Assembly (NCBI GenBank): GCA_963669265.1
Contig: OY769916.1
Location: 1,674,001-1,738,000, forward strand
Source: SZUA-547 sp963669265
GTDB taxonomy: Bacteria > Pseudomonadota > Alphaproteobacteria > Rhodobacterales > Rhodobacteraceae
Length of the DNA stretch: 64,000 nucleotides
Direction of reading: 5' to 3'
How positions within the stretch are numbered: the stretch's first letter is position 1; each line of letters begins with the position of its first letter. The notes under the pieces are model-generated. The model ran no database searches. It saw nothing but the letters and a program-made list of their open reading frames with translations, and was not told the origin of the DNA. Shown here one piece after another: positions 35,683 through 45,222 of the stretch. The position numbers and the translations under genes were made by a program.

Positions 35683-36492
35683 TTAGCCGACGAAGGCTTT
35701 CTCCAGCACAAACTCCGCCGGACGGCTGTTGGCGCCTTCCGTGAAGCCCGCCTTCTCCAGGATCGCCTTGACGTCGAGGTTCAGGCCCATCGAGCCGCAG
35801 ATCATCACCCGGTCGAACTCGGGATCCAGCGGCGGCAGCCCAAGGTCTTCGAACAGCTTGCCGGACTCGATCAGATCGGTGATCCGGCCCATCTTCGGCG
35901 ACTCCTCCCGCGTGGTCGTGGCGTAACGGATGAATTTCTCCGTCGCCTCCTCGCCCACCAGCGGATCTTCCATCACTTCTTCGGCCAGCTTGGCGCCGTA
36001 TTGAAGCTCGCTGACCTTGCGGCAGGTCTGCGTCAGAATCACCTTGTCGAATTTCTCATAGGTCTCCGGGTCGCGCATCAGGCTGGCGAAGGGCGCCACG
36101 CCCGTCCCGGTGGACAGCATCCAAAGCCGCTTTCCGGGGATCAGCGCATCGAGCACCAATGTTCCCACCGGCTTCGGCTTCACGATCACCTCATCGCCCG
36201 GTTTGATGTTCTGCAGGCGCGAGGTCAGCGGCCCGTCCGGCACCTTGATGGAATAGAAATCCAGTTTCTCATCCCACATTGGCGACGCGATCGAATAGGC
36301 GCGCAGCAGCGGTTTGCCATTGTCGCCGACCAGGCCGATCATCACGAACTCGCCGGAGCGGAATCGCAGGCTGCGCGGTCGCGTCGTAGAGAAGGAAAAC
36401 AGCCGATCGTCCCAGTGCTTCACCTCAAGCACGGTCTGACCATCGGGGTGCGATGTCTCTGCGGCGGGCGCGATCTCTGTTTGCGCGGTCAC
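35683..36492 (-). CDS. fpr: Ferredoxin/flavodoxin-NADP+ reductase
   Basis: Cytosolic FAD enzyme exchanging electrons between NADPH and ferredoxin or flavodoxin. Counted from the GTG at 36492, the FAD motif RAYSIAS is at 64-70 and the NADP site STGTGVAPFASL is at 127-138. It ends in EFVLEKAFVG, like bacterial Fpr. The frame is open to an ATG at 36552, but the GTG has a clear AGGAGATTCGACC site and gives a typical length of 269 aa. The upstream 20 residues are low-complexity (GSTEGSGDST). Confidence 0.87.
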   Translation of the reverse strand: MTAQTEIAPAAETSHPDGQTVLEVKHWDDRLFSFSTTRPRSLRFRSGEFVMIGLVGDNGKPLLRAYSIASPMWDEKLDFYSIKVPDGPLTSRLQNIKPGDEVIVKPKPVGTLVLDALIPGKRLWMLSTGTGVAPFASLMRDPETYEKFDKVILTQTCRKVSELQYGAKLAEEVMEDPLVGEEATEKFIRYATTTREESPKMGRITDLIESGKLFEDLGLPPLDPEFDRVMICGSMGLNLDVKAILEKAGFTEGANSRPAEFVLEKAFVG

Positions 36493-36794
36493 GGTCGAAT
36501 CTCCTGATCCTTCGGTCGATCCAGTCGCAAAAAACTGGCCGGTCTCGTTCAAGCGCAGTCACCTAATCACTAATACCCATCGCTGCAATGTCTCAAATCA
36601 GCGCCGCAAGCGAATTTGAACGGGTGCGGCGCGCATGACAGTCCGCTTCCCCACCTGACCGCGAGGGGTCGTGGGAGGTCCGCCGCGTCCGTTCACGGGG
36701 TTGTCAACGTCGACACGCCTTGGAATCGCTCCAAATGTCATGACAGCTTAAGGTGGAGCCGCCGCCCCGTTCATCCGAAGGAGGATTCTCAGCG

Positions 36795-37682
36795 ATGACC
36801 CGAATGACCGCGAAAGACTTTGATCAGGAACTGCTGGATCTCTACGACTTCTACGCCCATGGCAAAATCACCAAGCGGGAGTTTCTCGACCGATCGGCGA
36901 AATGGGCCGTCGGCGGCCTGACCGCCGTCGCGCTTCTCGACATGCTCAGCCCGAACTACGCGTTGGCCGAGCAGGTCTCGTTCAACGACCCGGACATCAC
37001 GCCGACTTATATCAATTATCCGTCGCCCAACGGGCATGGCGATGTGCGCGGCTATCTGGTGCGTCCCTCTGGCGCCACAGGGAAAATTCCGGCCGTGTTG
37101 GTGGTGCATGAGAACCGGGGGCTTAATCCGTACATCAAGGACGTGGCGCGCCGCGTGGCGAAAGCCGGATTCATGGCGTTGGCGCCGGACGGGCTGACCT
37201 CGGTCGGCGGCTATCCCGGCAATGATGCCGATGGACGCGCGCTGCAAAAGACCGTGGACCGCGAGAAACTGATGAATGACTTCTTCGCCGGCTTTGAGCA
37301 TCTGCTGAACCGCGAGGATTCTTCCGGCAAGGTGGGCGCGGTCGGGTTCTGTTACGGCGGCGGCGTCTGCAACGCGCTGGCGGTCGCCTATCCGGAGCTC
37401 GCCGCGTCTGTGCCGTTCTATGGCCGGCAGGCGAAGGCGGAGGACGTCCCCCGGATCGAAGCGCCGCTATTGCTGCAATTCGCCGGGCTGGACAAGCGGA
37501 TCAATGAAGGCTGGCCAGCCTATGAGGCGGCGCTCAAAGAGCATGGTAAGACCTATGAGGCGCATATCTATCCGGATGTGAATCACGGCTTTCACAACGA
37601 CTCGACGCCGCGCTACGACGAGGCCGCCGCCAATCTCGCGTGGTCGCGCACCATTGATTGGTTCAACAAATACTTGAGCTGA
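36795..37682 (+). CDS. Dienelactone hydrolase family protein
   Basis: An alpha/beta hydrolase of 295 aa. The dienelactone-hydrolase triad is visible: C186 in GFCYGGG, D233 in GLDKRI and H264 in DVNHGFHND, plus E106 in VHENRGL that activates the Cys. A 60-residue N-terminal extension (KREFLDRSAKWAVGGLTAVALL, then YALA) looks Tat-like or membrane-targeting, so the enzyme may be exported. The ATG follows AAGGAGGA. The substrate is unknown, since no aromatic degradation genes lie nearby. Confidence 0.85.
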   Translation: MTRMTAKDFDQELLDLYDFYAHGKITKREFLDRSAKWAVGGLTAVALLDMLSPNYALAEQVSFNDPDITPTYINYPSPNGHGDVRGYLVRPSGATGKIPAVLVVHENRGLNPYIKDVARRVAKAGFMALAPDGLTSVGGYPGNDADGRALQKTVDREKLMNDFFAGFEHLLNREDSSGKVGAVGFCYGGGVCNALAVAYPELAASVPFYGRQAKAEDVPRIEAPLLLQFAGLDKRINEGWPAYEAALKEHGKTYEAHIYPDVNHGFHNDSTPRYDEAAANLAWSRTIDWFNKYLS

Positions 37683-37730
37683 CCAACCCCCGCGCGACCA
37701 ACGCTTGTCCCACTGCGCAACGAAACGAAA

Positions 37731-37757
37731 AAGGCCCCCGCAAATCGCGAGGGCCTT
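37731..37757. terminator. Bidirectional terminator between convergent genes
   Basis: AAGGCCCCCGC pairs with GCGAGGGCCTT with one mismatch. On the minus strand it is followed by TTTTT, serving the soe operon. On the plus strand CTTCTCTT follows. Confidence 0.68.
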
Positions 37758-37797
37758 CTCTTGTCGTCTACCGCCGAACCCGGCGGCGTGATGCGGA

Positions 37798-38742
37798 TCA
37801 GGCGCGCGCAGCGCCGTAGAACAGCTGCGAGACATGCTCCGCCTCGGCGAAGAACAGCCAGCGCTCGGTCACGACGCCAACGCCCGCGGCGATCGCGGCG
37901 AGCAGATAGAAAAACGTGATCCCGCTGCTCATGATCAGGCAGAGAACGCCGATCGCCAGCGGCGCCGCGAACAGCGTGGCCAGCGTAAGTTGCCGCAATT
38001 TCATCGCATGGTCCCGCGCCACCTGATAGCCCATCTCGCGCATGACGAAATTCGGGCGGGTGTGCGGCGGGTCGAGCGGGCGGACGGTGCCGCCATTGCG
38101 GCCCAGACCAGTCGCCATTTCCGCTGTGTACTGCCCCGGATCGGCGTCGATCTGGCGCCAGTAGGTCATTTTGACGAACCCGGCCGCGCCGAAACAGGCG
38201 ACCACGACCACCGCGATCCAAACCGGCCCATAGCCAAATATACCGGTGAGCGCGGCCAGCAGCAGCGAACCGGTGGCGGCGGCCAGAGACAGATAGACGA
38301 TCGGCGTCAGAGAATTGCTCCACTGACGGATCGTGCGTAGCGATCCATAGATCATGCCGGTGCAATAGACGGTGACGACCGCGCCGACGGCGGAAAGCAA
38401 CGCCAGAATCGGCTCCAGCGCCGATTCAATGCCGAGCAGCATCATCAGCGCCAGCAGGCCCGACGGCATGTAGGTGGCCACAGCGGCTACGCCCTCCCGC
38501 GACAGCCAGGACGACCGCCATTGCGAAAACGCGCCGACCGCCCGCTCCGGATGGCCAAGATGCAGCGTCGAGGCGATCAGGCCGACGGTGATCAGCGCAA
38601 GGGCGAGGATGAGGCCGATCAGAACCAGCCAGCGGCTATCGGGCAGCATGCCGAAAGCATGGCCCAGCGACAGCCAGAACAGCAGACCATAGCCCGCGCC
38701 CGAGGATGTGGTGAATATGATGACGGAATATGCCGGATGCAT
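37798..38742 (-). CDS. soeC: Sulfite dehydrogenase membrane anchor (SoeC/DmsC-like)
   Basis: A DmsC-type integral membrane subunit of 314 aa, about eight helices (VIIFTTSSGAGYGLLFWLSL first), anchoring the molybdoenzyme and exchanging electrons with quinone. It lies 11 bp after soeB and is the last gene of xsc-pta-soeABC. DMSO or polysulfide reductase anchors are similar in sequence. The link to sulfite oxidation comes from the neighbouring xsc and pta. Confidence 0.85.
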   Translation of the reverse strand: MHPAYSVIIFTTSSGAGYGLLFWLSLGHAFGMLPDSRWLVLIGLILALALITVGLIASTLHLGHPERAVGAFSQWRSSWLSREGVAAVATYMPSGLLALMMLLGIESALEPILALLSAVGAVVTVYCTGMIYGSLRTIRQWSNSLTPIVYLSLAAATGSLLLAALTGIFGYGPVWIAVVVVACFGAAGFVKMTYWRQIDADPGQYTAEMATGLGRNGGTVRPLDPPHTRPNFVMREMGYQVARDHAMKLRQLTLATLFAAPLAIGVLCLIMSSGITFFYLLAAIAAGVGVVTERWLFFAEAEHVSQLFYGAARA

Positions 38743-38753
38743 CTCAGCGCTCC

Positions 38754-39506
38754 TTAACGAGACAGAGCCCTGTCGGCCCAGGCGAAGAGTTTCTCAATTG
38801 CGGCGCCGGTCGACACCGCGTCGGCGGAGTCAGCGGCGGCGGCGGGCGCCGGGGCGTTCTCAACCGTGTTGATTTTTGGCGGAAGGTACTTGTTGACCGG
38901 CTTGTAGCCAAACTCGTCCAGCAAGTTATAGCCGTCGCGCTCCTTGACGTGCTTCGACACGTCGCTGTTCGGATCGCCGAGATCGCCAAAGGCGCGCGCC
39001 CCGGTAGGACATGCGCGCACGCAGGCCGGAATGCGGTCTTCCTCGGGGATCGTGTCGTTATAGATCCGGTCGACGCAGAGCGTGCATTTCTTCATCACGC
39101 CATGGTCGTAATCGTATTCGCGCGCGCCGTAGGGACAGGCCCAGGAACACAGCTTGCAGCCGATACAGGTGTCCGGATTGACCAGAACGATGCCGTCCTC
39201 TTCGCGCTTGTAGGACGCGCCGGTCGGGCACACCGTCACGCAATCCGGCTCTTCACAATGCAGGCAGGACCGCGGGAAATGCACCGTTTTCGGCTGCGCC
39301 GACTCGGTGACCTCGAAGGAGTGGATCCGGTTCAGCCACGCGCCTGACGGATCGCCGCCATAGGCGTCGTGATCCGACAATGGCGCGCTGTAGCCGCCGG
39401 TGTTCCATTCCTTACAGCTGGTCGCGCAGGCCTGACAGCCCACACAGATGTCGAGGTCGATGACCAGACCCAGTTTCTTCTTTGTGCTTGTCGGCAAAGT
39501 GGTCAT
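38754..39506 (-). CDS. soeB: Sulfite dehydrogenase iron-sulfur subunit (SoeB)
   Basis: A 250-residue electron-transfer subunit with four cysteine clusters typical of DmsB/PsrB: CVGCQACATSC, CLHCEEPDCVTVCP, CIGCKLCSWACP and CTLCVDR, together with a later CVRACP. It carries electrons between SoeA and SoeC on the cytoplasmic side. The start overlaps the soeA stop by 4 bp (ATGA). After the last cluster, an Ala/Pro-rich tail (AAAADSADAVSTGAA) ends the protein. Confidence 0.9.
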   Translation of the reverse strand: MTTLPTSTKKKLGLVIDLDICVGCQACATSCKEWNTGGYSAPLSDHDAYGGDPSGAWLNRIHSFEVTESAQPKTVHFPRSCLHCEEPDCVTVCPTGASYKREEDGIVLVNPDTCIGCKLCSWACPYGAREYDYDHGVMKKCTLCVDRIYNDTIPEEDRIPACVRACPTGARAFGDLGDPNSDVSKHVKERDGYNLLDEFGYKPVNKYLPPKINTVENAPAPAAAADSADAVSTGAAIEKLFAWADRALSR

Positions 39507-42358
39507 TTCGCTTTGCTCCTGAACTCAGCGCCATAGGCGACTTTCTTTGGCGATGCCTTCTGCGTGCTGGCGCCGACCGGCTCAAAGAACGGCTCGGTCT
39601 GCCCGGCCCCGTCGGCCTTCTCAATCGACACCCTCAGATCGAACCAGGCGGCCTGCCCGGTGATCGGATCCGAGTTGGAGTAGCGGTAGCCGCCGCCGCC
39701 TTCGGGCAACAGCTCCGAAATCAGATGGTTCAACAGGAAGCCCTGATTGGATTCCGGCGCATCGTCGCTGAGCCCCCAGGCGCCGCGGCGTTTGCCGATC
39801 GCGTTCCAGGTCCAGACCGTGTCCTTGTTGACGCCGTCCATCAGTCGGACCTGACATTTGACCCGGCCCTGATGCGATTTCACCCAGACCCAATCATCGT
39901 CCGAGACGCCGATCTTCGTCCCCTGCGAGCGATGGATATAGAGCCGGTTCGCCGCCGTGATCTGCCGCAGCCACGCGTTCTGGCTGCCCCAGGAGTGGTA
40001 CATGTGCATCGGACGCTGGGTCAGCGCCTGCAGCGGATACTTCTCCTGATCGACCATAGTCTGTTCGATCGGCTCGTACCAGTTCGGCAGAGGATCGAAG
40101 TATTTCAGAATCCGCTGGCGGTGATCGTCATCCGGGGGCTGCACGTCGCCATGCCCCTCGGCGGCCAGCCGGAACGCCTGAATCGGCTCGCAATAGAGCT
40201 GGAAGATCGTCGGATAGTTGACGGTCCTGAAGCCCATCTCAACCGCCCAGTTCAGGTAGTCGAGATTGGCGTGCTTGTAGTAGCGTTGCTCCGGTTTCAG
40301 ATGATGCGCGAAAAACGCGCCGTTCTCGATATAGCGGTCCAGCTGCTCCGGGTTCGGCTCGCCGCGCCCGGTTTCGGACCCGTCCTTGCCGCGGTAACCT
40401 GCGAGCGGCCCGAGGCCCGGTTTACGCTCATGGTTCACGATGTAATCGGCGTACCCGCCGGGATATTTGGCGGAACCGTCTTCGTTGCTGAAGGCCGGCA
40501 GGCCAAGACGCGCGCCAAGCTCGATCAGAACCTCCTGGAACCCGCGCACGTCGCGATCCGGTTTGACCACCGGGTGACGGATGGAATCCGCCGCCATGTC
40601 CGGCTCGGAAATTGGGCGATCCAGCAGCGAGATGCAGTCCCAGCGCTCCAGATAGGTGGTGTCCGGCAGAACCAGATCGGCGTAAGGCACCGTCTCTGAA
40701 TAATAGGCGTCCGCATAGATGAACTTTGGAATGACATAGTCGCCATTCTCATCCTTCGCGGTCAGATGCTCCAGCGTGCCCGGCGTGTTCATCGACGAAT
40801 TCCACGCCATGTTGGCCATGTACATGAACAACACGTCGATCCCGTAAGGGTCCTTCTTGCCGGCGTTGTTGATAACCATATGCATCAGCCCGTGGGCCGA
40901 CATCGGCGCATCCCAACTGAAGCCCTTGTCGATCCGCGCAGGCTGGTCGCCCTCCAGCAGCAGATGCTGCGGGCCGAGCGGGAAGCCGAGATGCGGTCCG
41001 CCCAGCGGCTCGTCCGGCTTGATGTCTTGCGGCGCGCCATGGGGCAGCAGCCAGGGCGGCGACAGTTTCGGATATGGCGGCTTGTAGCGGAACCCTCCCG
41101 GGCAATCGATCGTGCCCAGCAGGATCTGCAGAACATGGATCATCCGGCAGGTCTGGAAGCCGTTGGAATGGGCCGAGATGCCGCGCATCGCGTGCATCGA
41201 GACCGGACGGCCGATCATCTTGTCTTGTTTGCGGCCCGCCCAATCGGTCCACTCCTGCTCGATGACGATCTCTTCCTTGAACGCCACATGGGCCAGCTCG
41301 GCGGCGATGCTGCGCATCTGCTCGGGCTCGACGCCGGTCCGCTCAGCCACCGCTTCCGGGCTGAACTCGTTGCTCAAATAGCGCTCGGCCATCAGCTCGA
41401 ACACCGTGCGCGCTGTGCGTCCATCGGCCAGGGTGCGCGTGCCGGTCAAGCTCGCCTGAATGTCCGGCAGCTTGCCGTTGACCAGACCGCCCGATGCGTT
41501 GTCATAGACCAGCGGATCGCCGTTCTCATCGCGCGCGAACAGGCCGTCATCCGCCGCGCCCGGATCCTGAATCACCAGCCACGGCGAATTCGTGTAGCGC
41601 ACCAGATAGTCGAGATCGATCGTCTGATTGCGGAACAGCTCATGGATCAGGGCGCCGACGAACAGGCCGTCCGTGCCCGGCCGCAGGCCGACCCATTCGT
41701 CTGCGATCGCGTTATAGCCGGTCCGGATCGGGTTGACCGAAACCACTTTCGCGCCGCGATTTTTGATCTTACCCATGCCGATCTTGATCGGGTTGGAGGC
41801 GTGATCCTCCGCGACGCCGAACAGCATGAAATACTTGGTGTGCTCCCAATCGGGATCGCCAAACTCCCAGAACGCGCCGCCGAACGTGTAGAGCCCGCCC
41901 GCCGCCATATTCACCGAGCAAAAACCGCCATGGGCCGCGAAATTGGGGGTGCCGAACTGCATCGCCCAAAGACCGGTCAGCGACTGGCTCTGATCGCGCC
42001 CGGTGAAGAAAGCCAGCTTCTTGGGCTCGCTGTGACGGACATCGCCCAGCCACTTGGTGGCGATGTCGAACGCCTCTTCCCAGGAGATCTCTTCAAACTC
42101 GCCCGATCCACGCGGTCCGACGCGCTTCATCGGCGCATGCAGGCGCGCAGGGGAGTAATGCTGCATGATCCCGGCCGAGCCCTTGCCGCAGAGCACGCCC
42201 TTGTTCACGGGGTGGTCGCGATTGCCCTCGATATACCGGACCTTGCCGTCGCGAATATGCACGTTGATGCCGCAACGGCAGGCGCACATATAGCACGTGG
42301 TCTTGGCGACGTGATCGCCGACCTTTGCGTTCAGATCGATTTTCGGTTGGTGGCCCAT
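39503..42358 (-). CDS. soeA: Sulfite dehydrogenase molybdopterin subunit (SoeA)
   Basis: A bis-MGD molybdoenzyme of 951 aa, consistent with cytoplasmic sulfite:quinone oxidoreductase SoeA. A [4Fe-4S] site is formed by C22, C25, C29 and C57 (CYMCACRC, then VLCGKG). The probable Mo ligand is C147 in HGGFCSVNMAAGG. There is no Tat signal, so it should act in the cytosol, unlike DMSO or polysulfide reductases. It oxidises sulfite released by Xsc to sulfate. Its ATG follows the pta stop after one base (TGAcATG). Sequence alone cannot exclude another reductase role. Confidence 0.88.
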   Translation of the reverse strand: MGHQPKIDLNAKVGDHVAKTTCYMCACRCGINVHIRDGKVRYIEGNRDHPVNKGVLCGKGSAGIMQHYSPARLHAPMKRVGPRGSGEFEEISWEEAFDIATKWLGDVRHSEPKKLAFFTGRDQSQSLTGLWAMQFGTPNFAAHGGFCSVNMAAGGLYTFGGAFWEFGDPDWEHTKYFMLFGVAEDHASNPIKIGMGKIKNRGAKVVSVNPIRTGYNAIADEWVGLRPGTDGLFVGALIHELFRNQTIDLDYLVRYTNSPWLVIQDPGAADDGLFARDENGDPLVYDNASGGLVNGKLPDIQASLTGTRTLADGRTARTVFELMAERYLSNEFSPEAVAERTGVEPEQMRSIAAELAHVAFKEEIVIEQEWTDWAGRKQDKMIGRPVSMHAMRGISAHSNGFQTCRMIHVLQILLGTIDCPGGFRYKPPYPKLSPPWLLPHGAPQDIKPDEPLGGPHLGFPLGPQHLLLEGDQPARIDKGFSWDAPMSAHGLMHMVINNAGKKDPYGIDVLFMYMANMAWNSSMNTPGTLEHLTAKDENGDYVIPKFIYADAYYSETVPYADLVLPDTTYLERWDCISLLDRPISEPDMAADSIRHPVVKPDRDVRGFQEVLIELGARLGLPAFSNEDGSAKYPGGYADYIVNHERKPGLGPLAGYRGKDGSETGRGEPNPEQLDRYIENGAFFAHHLKPEQRYYKHANLDYLNWAVEMGFRTVNYPTIFQLYCEPIQAFRLAAEGHGDVQPPDDDHRQRILKYFDPLPNWYEPIEQTMVDQEKYPLQALTQRPMHMYHSWGSQNAWLRQITAANRLYIHRSQGTKIGVSDDDWVWVKSHQGRVKCQVRLMDGVNKDTVWTWNAIGKRRGAWGLSDDAPESNQGFLLNHLISELLPEGGGGYRYSNSDPITGQAAWFDLRVSIEKADGAGQTEPFFEPVGASTQKASPKKVAYGAEFRSKAK

Positions 42359-42359
42359 G

Positions 42360-43373
42360 TCAGCCTGCCTCCCCCTGTTTTTGCGCCGCGGCCTGCGCGC
42401 CTGTTATTGCGATCATTTGATAAACATCGTCCGCGCTGCATCCGCGCGACAGGTCGTTGGCCGGCCTGGCCAGACCCTGAAGAATCGGGCCGAGCGCAAC
42501 CGCGCCGCCCAGTCTCTGTGCGATCTTATAGCCGATATTGCCCGCGCTGAGGCTCGGGAAGACGAAGACGTTCGCCTGCCCCGCCACGTCTGAATCCGGG
42601 GCTTTCTTTCCGCCAACCGCCGGCACGATCGCGGCGTCGAACTGCATTTCGCCATCGACGTTCAGATCGGGCGCGCGCTCCTTGACCAGCGAAACCGCCT
42701 CGCGGATCCGGTTGATCGATTCATGCGCTTTCGCCGGAACGCTGCCCATGGTGGAGAAGGACAGCATCGCCACGCGCGGCTCGACGCCGGCGAAAGTCTT
42801 CAGCGACGCCGCCGACGCGATCGCGATGCTGGCGAGCTCGGCGGAGTTCGGCTGCAGGATCAGGCCGCAATCGGCGAACACCACCGGGCTGTTATAGGGC
42901 TCTCCCAACAACATCAGAAAACAGCTTGAGACGACATCCGCGTCCGGTGATTTACCGATCACCTGCAACGCCGTGCGCACCGTATCGGCCGTGGTCGCCA
43001 CCGCGCCGCCGATCGTGCCGTCGGAATCGCCCTGACGCACCATCATCGCGGCGTGGCCGAGCTGACCGCTCATCGCCTCGCGCGCCGCGGCCTCGTCCAC
43101 ACCCTTGTGTTTGCGAAGCTCGAAATAGACGTTGGCGTATTCATCCAGCTTGGGCGAAGTCGCCGGATCGATCACGTCGATCCCGTCGGCGCCGTCCTGC
43201 CCGGCCAGTTGATCCTGAATCGCCTGCGCGGGGCCGACGAGTTGAACTTTCGCGACGCCGTCGCGGGTCGCTTTCAGCGCGGCCTCCACGATGCGGGGGT
43301 CGTCGCCCTCAGCAAGCGAAATACGCGGAGACGCCGATCTGGACGTTTCGCAAATATCCTCGAGAACCGACAC
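42360..43373 (-). CDS. pta: Phosphate acetyltransferase
   Basis: A 337-residue short-form phosphotransacetylase converting the acetyl phosphate made by Xsc to acetyl-CoA. Family stretches include SPRISLAEGDDPRIVEAAL near the N-terminus, GDSDGTIGGAVATTADTVR, and CGLILQPNSAELASIAI. The start is GTG behind AAGGGGG. It lies 68 bp after xsc, separated by a strong hairpin, and is coupled to soeA at its 3' end. Its place between xsc and soeABC is the best evidence for its pathway. Confidence 0.9.
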   Translation of the reverse strand: MSVLEDICETSRSASPRISLAEGDDPRIVEAALKATRDGVAKVQLVGPAQAIQDQLAGQDGADGIDVIDPATSPKLDEYANVYFELRKHKGVDEAAAREAMSGQLGHAAMMVRQGDSDGTIGGAVATTADTVRTALQVIGKSPDADVVSSCFLMLLGEPYNSPVVFADCGLILQPNSAELASIAIASAASLKTFAGVEPRVAMLSFSTMGSVPAKAHESINRIREAVSLVKERAPDLNVDGEMQFDAAIVPAVGGKKAPDSDVAGQANVFVFPSLSAGNIGYKIAQRLGGAVALGPILQGLARPANDLSRGCSADDVYQMIAITGAQAAAQKQGEAG

Positions 43374-43405
43374 CAGGACCCCCTTGCCTTGTCGTGAAAC
43401 GGAGT

Positions 43406-43429
43406 CGGGGAGGCGCGTGCGCCTCCCCG
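43406..43429 (-). other. Strong hairpin between xsc and pta
   Basis: CGGGGAGGCGC pairs perfectly with GCGCCTCCCCG around a 2-base centre. Read on the minus strand it lies between the xsc stop and the pta start. It lacks a T-run after it, so it may stabilise the xsc mRNA or reduce read-through. Confidence 0.6.
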
Positions 43430-43441
43430 TTCTTTCTTAGC

Positions 43442-45222
43442 TTAGACGCGCGGGTTCTGCAGAACCATGTCGTCCTTGCTGATGCCGGCGACCGCGACCG
43501 GTTTGGTCATCGCGTCGCGGCGGAACGGCTCGCCCAGCTCCTGGTTGAGGACAACCTCGATGAACGTGGTCTTGCCGTTGTTCATCTGATCGTCGACCGC
43601 CTTGGTGATCGCGGCGGTGACTTCCTCAGGCGTGGTGGCCTGAATGCCCTCAAGGCCGCAAGCTTCCGCAATCTTGGCGTAGTTCACGCCCAGATTCAGC
43701 TCGGTGCCGACGAAGTTGTCGTCGAACCAGAGCGTCGTGTTACGCTTCTCAGCGCCCCACTGGTAGTTGCGGAAGACGACCATGGTGATCGGCGGCCAGT
43801 CGTTCCGGCCACAAGCGGTCATCTCGTTCATCGAGATGCCGAAGGCGCCGTCGCCGGCGAAGCCCACCACAGGCGTGTCCGGGTTGCCGATCTTGGCGCC
43901 CAGGATCGACGGAAGGCCGTAGCCGCAAGGACCAAAGAGGCCCGGCGACATGTATTTCCGCGGCTTCTCGAACGACGGATAGGCGTTGCCGATGGCGCAG
44001 TTGTTGCCGATGTCCGAGCTGGTGATGACGTCCTCAGGCAGGCCGGCCATGATGGCGCGCCAGGCTTGACGCGGGCTCATCTTGTTCGGCTCACGCTCAC
44101 GAGCGCGGGCGTTCCAGGTGATGCCCGGATCGTCGTCCTCATGCTCCATCTCAGACAGCTTCTGCGCCCAGGCCGACTTGGCCTGCGCACACGCCGCCTC
44201 GCGTTCGGCCCGACCGGCGTCGCCAGCGGATTCCGACAGGTTGGCGAGCAGCTGCTCGGCCACCCGGCGGGCGTCGCCCTGGATGCCGACGGCGACCTTC
44301 TTCGTCAGACCAATGCGATCCGCGTTGATGTCCACCTGGATGATCTTCGCGTCGTTCGGCCAGTATTCGGTCTGGTAGGCCGGCAGCGACGAGAACGGGT
44401 TCAGACGCGTGCCGAGAGCGAGCACGACATCTGCCTTGGAGATCATCTCCATACCGGCCTTCGAGCCGTTATAGCCCAGCGGGCCGCAATGCAGCGGGTG
44501 CGAACCGGTGAAGGCGTCGTTGTGCTGGTAGTTACAGCACACCGGCGAAGACAGACGCTCGGCCAGAGCCGCGGCCGCCGGGATCGCGCCCGACAGCACC
44601 ACGCCGGCGCCGTTCAGGATGACCGGGAACTTGGCGTTCGACAGCAGGTCGGCGGCCTCTTTGATCGCGTCGGGATCGCCCGGAGGATGCTCGATGCGCA
44701 CGATCTGCGGCAGCTCGATGTCGACGACCTGCGTCCAGTAGTCGCGCGGGATGTTGATCTGCGCCGGAGCGGAGCCGCGCCAGGCTTTCAGGATCACGCG
44801 GTTCAGGACCTCGGCCATACGGCGAGGATCGCGGACCTCTTCCTGGTAGCAGACGCAGTCCTTGAAGACGTTCATCTGCTGCATTTCCTGGAAACCGCCC
44901 TGACCGATGGTCTTGTTGGCGGCCTGCGGCGTCACCAGCAGCATCGGGTGTGGTTCCAGTAAGCGGTGATGATCGGGGTCACCATGTTGGTGATGCCCGG
45001 GCCGTTCTGCGAGATCGACATGCACATTTTGCCGGTCGAGCGGGTGTAGCCGTCGGCGCTCATGCCGGCGTTCACTTCGTGCGCGCAATCCCAGAATTTG
45101 ATGCCAGCGGCAGGGAACAGGTCTGAAATCGGCATCATGGCAGAGCCGATAATTCCGAAGCCATGCTCGATGCCATGCATCTGAAGCACCTTGATGAAGG
45201 CTTCTTCCGTCGTCATTTTCAT
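43442..45222 (-). pseudogene. xsc: Sulfoacetaldehyde acetyltransferase, interrupted by a one-base frameshift
   Basis: Thiamine-diphosphate enzyme converting sulfoacetaldehyde and phosphate to acetyl phosphate and sulfite. The first 92 codons (MKMTTEEAFIKVLQMHGIEH; catalytic Glu in CAHEVNAG, E49) read in one frame. After YWNHT the frame shifts and stops at RCCW. The other frame continues with MLLVTPQAANKTIGQGGF to the end at 43442 and includes the ThDP motif region GFAGDGAFGISMNE. Adding one C at the CCC run (44946-44948 on the plus strand) restores a normal protein of about 593 aa. It is a recent mutation or a sequencing error. The ATG at 45222 follows TTAGGAGA. Confidence 0.9.

Noticed and set aside
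39503..42358. DMSO reductase or polysulfide reductase instead of SoeA
   Set aside because: No Tat signal, and direct coupling to xsc-pta. The sequence family is shared, so this is a preference rather than proof.
40766..42550. 594-codon plus-strand open frame opposite soeA
   Set aside because: A shadow of a GC-rich molybdoenzyme gene. The product is Arg/His-rich and has no recognisable domain.
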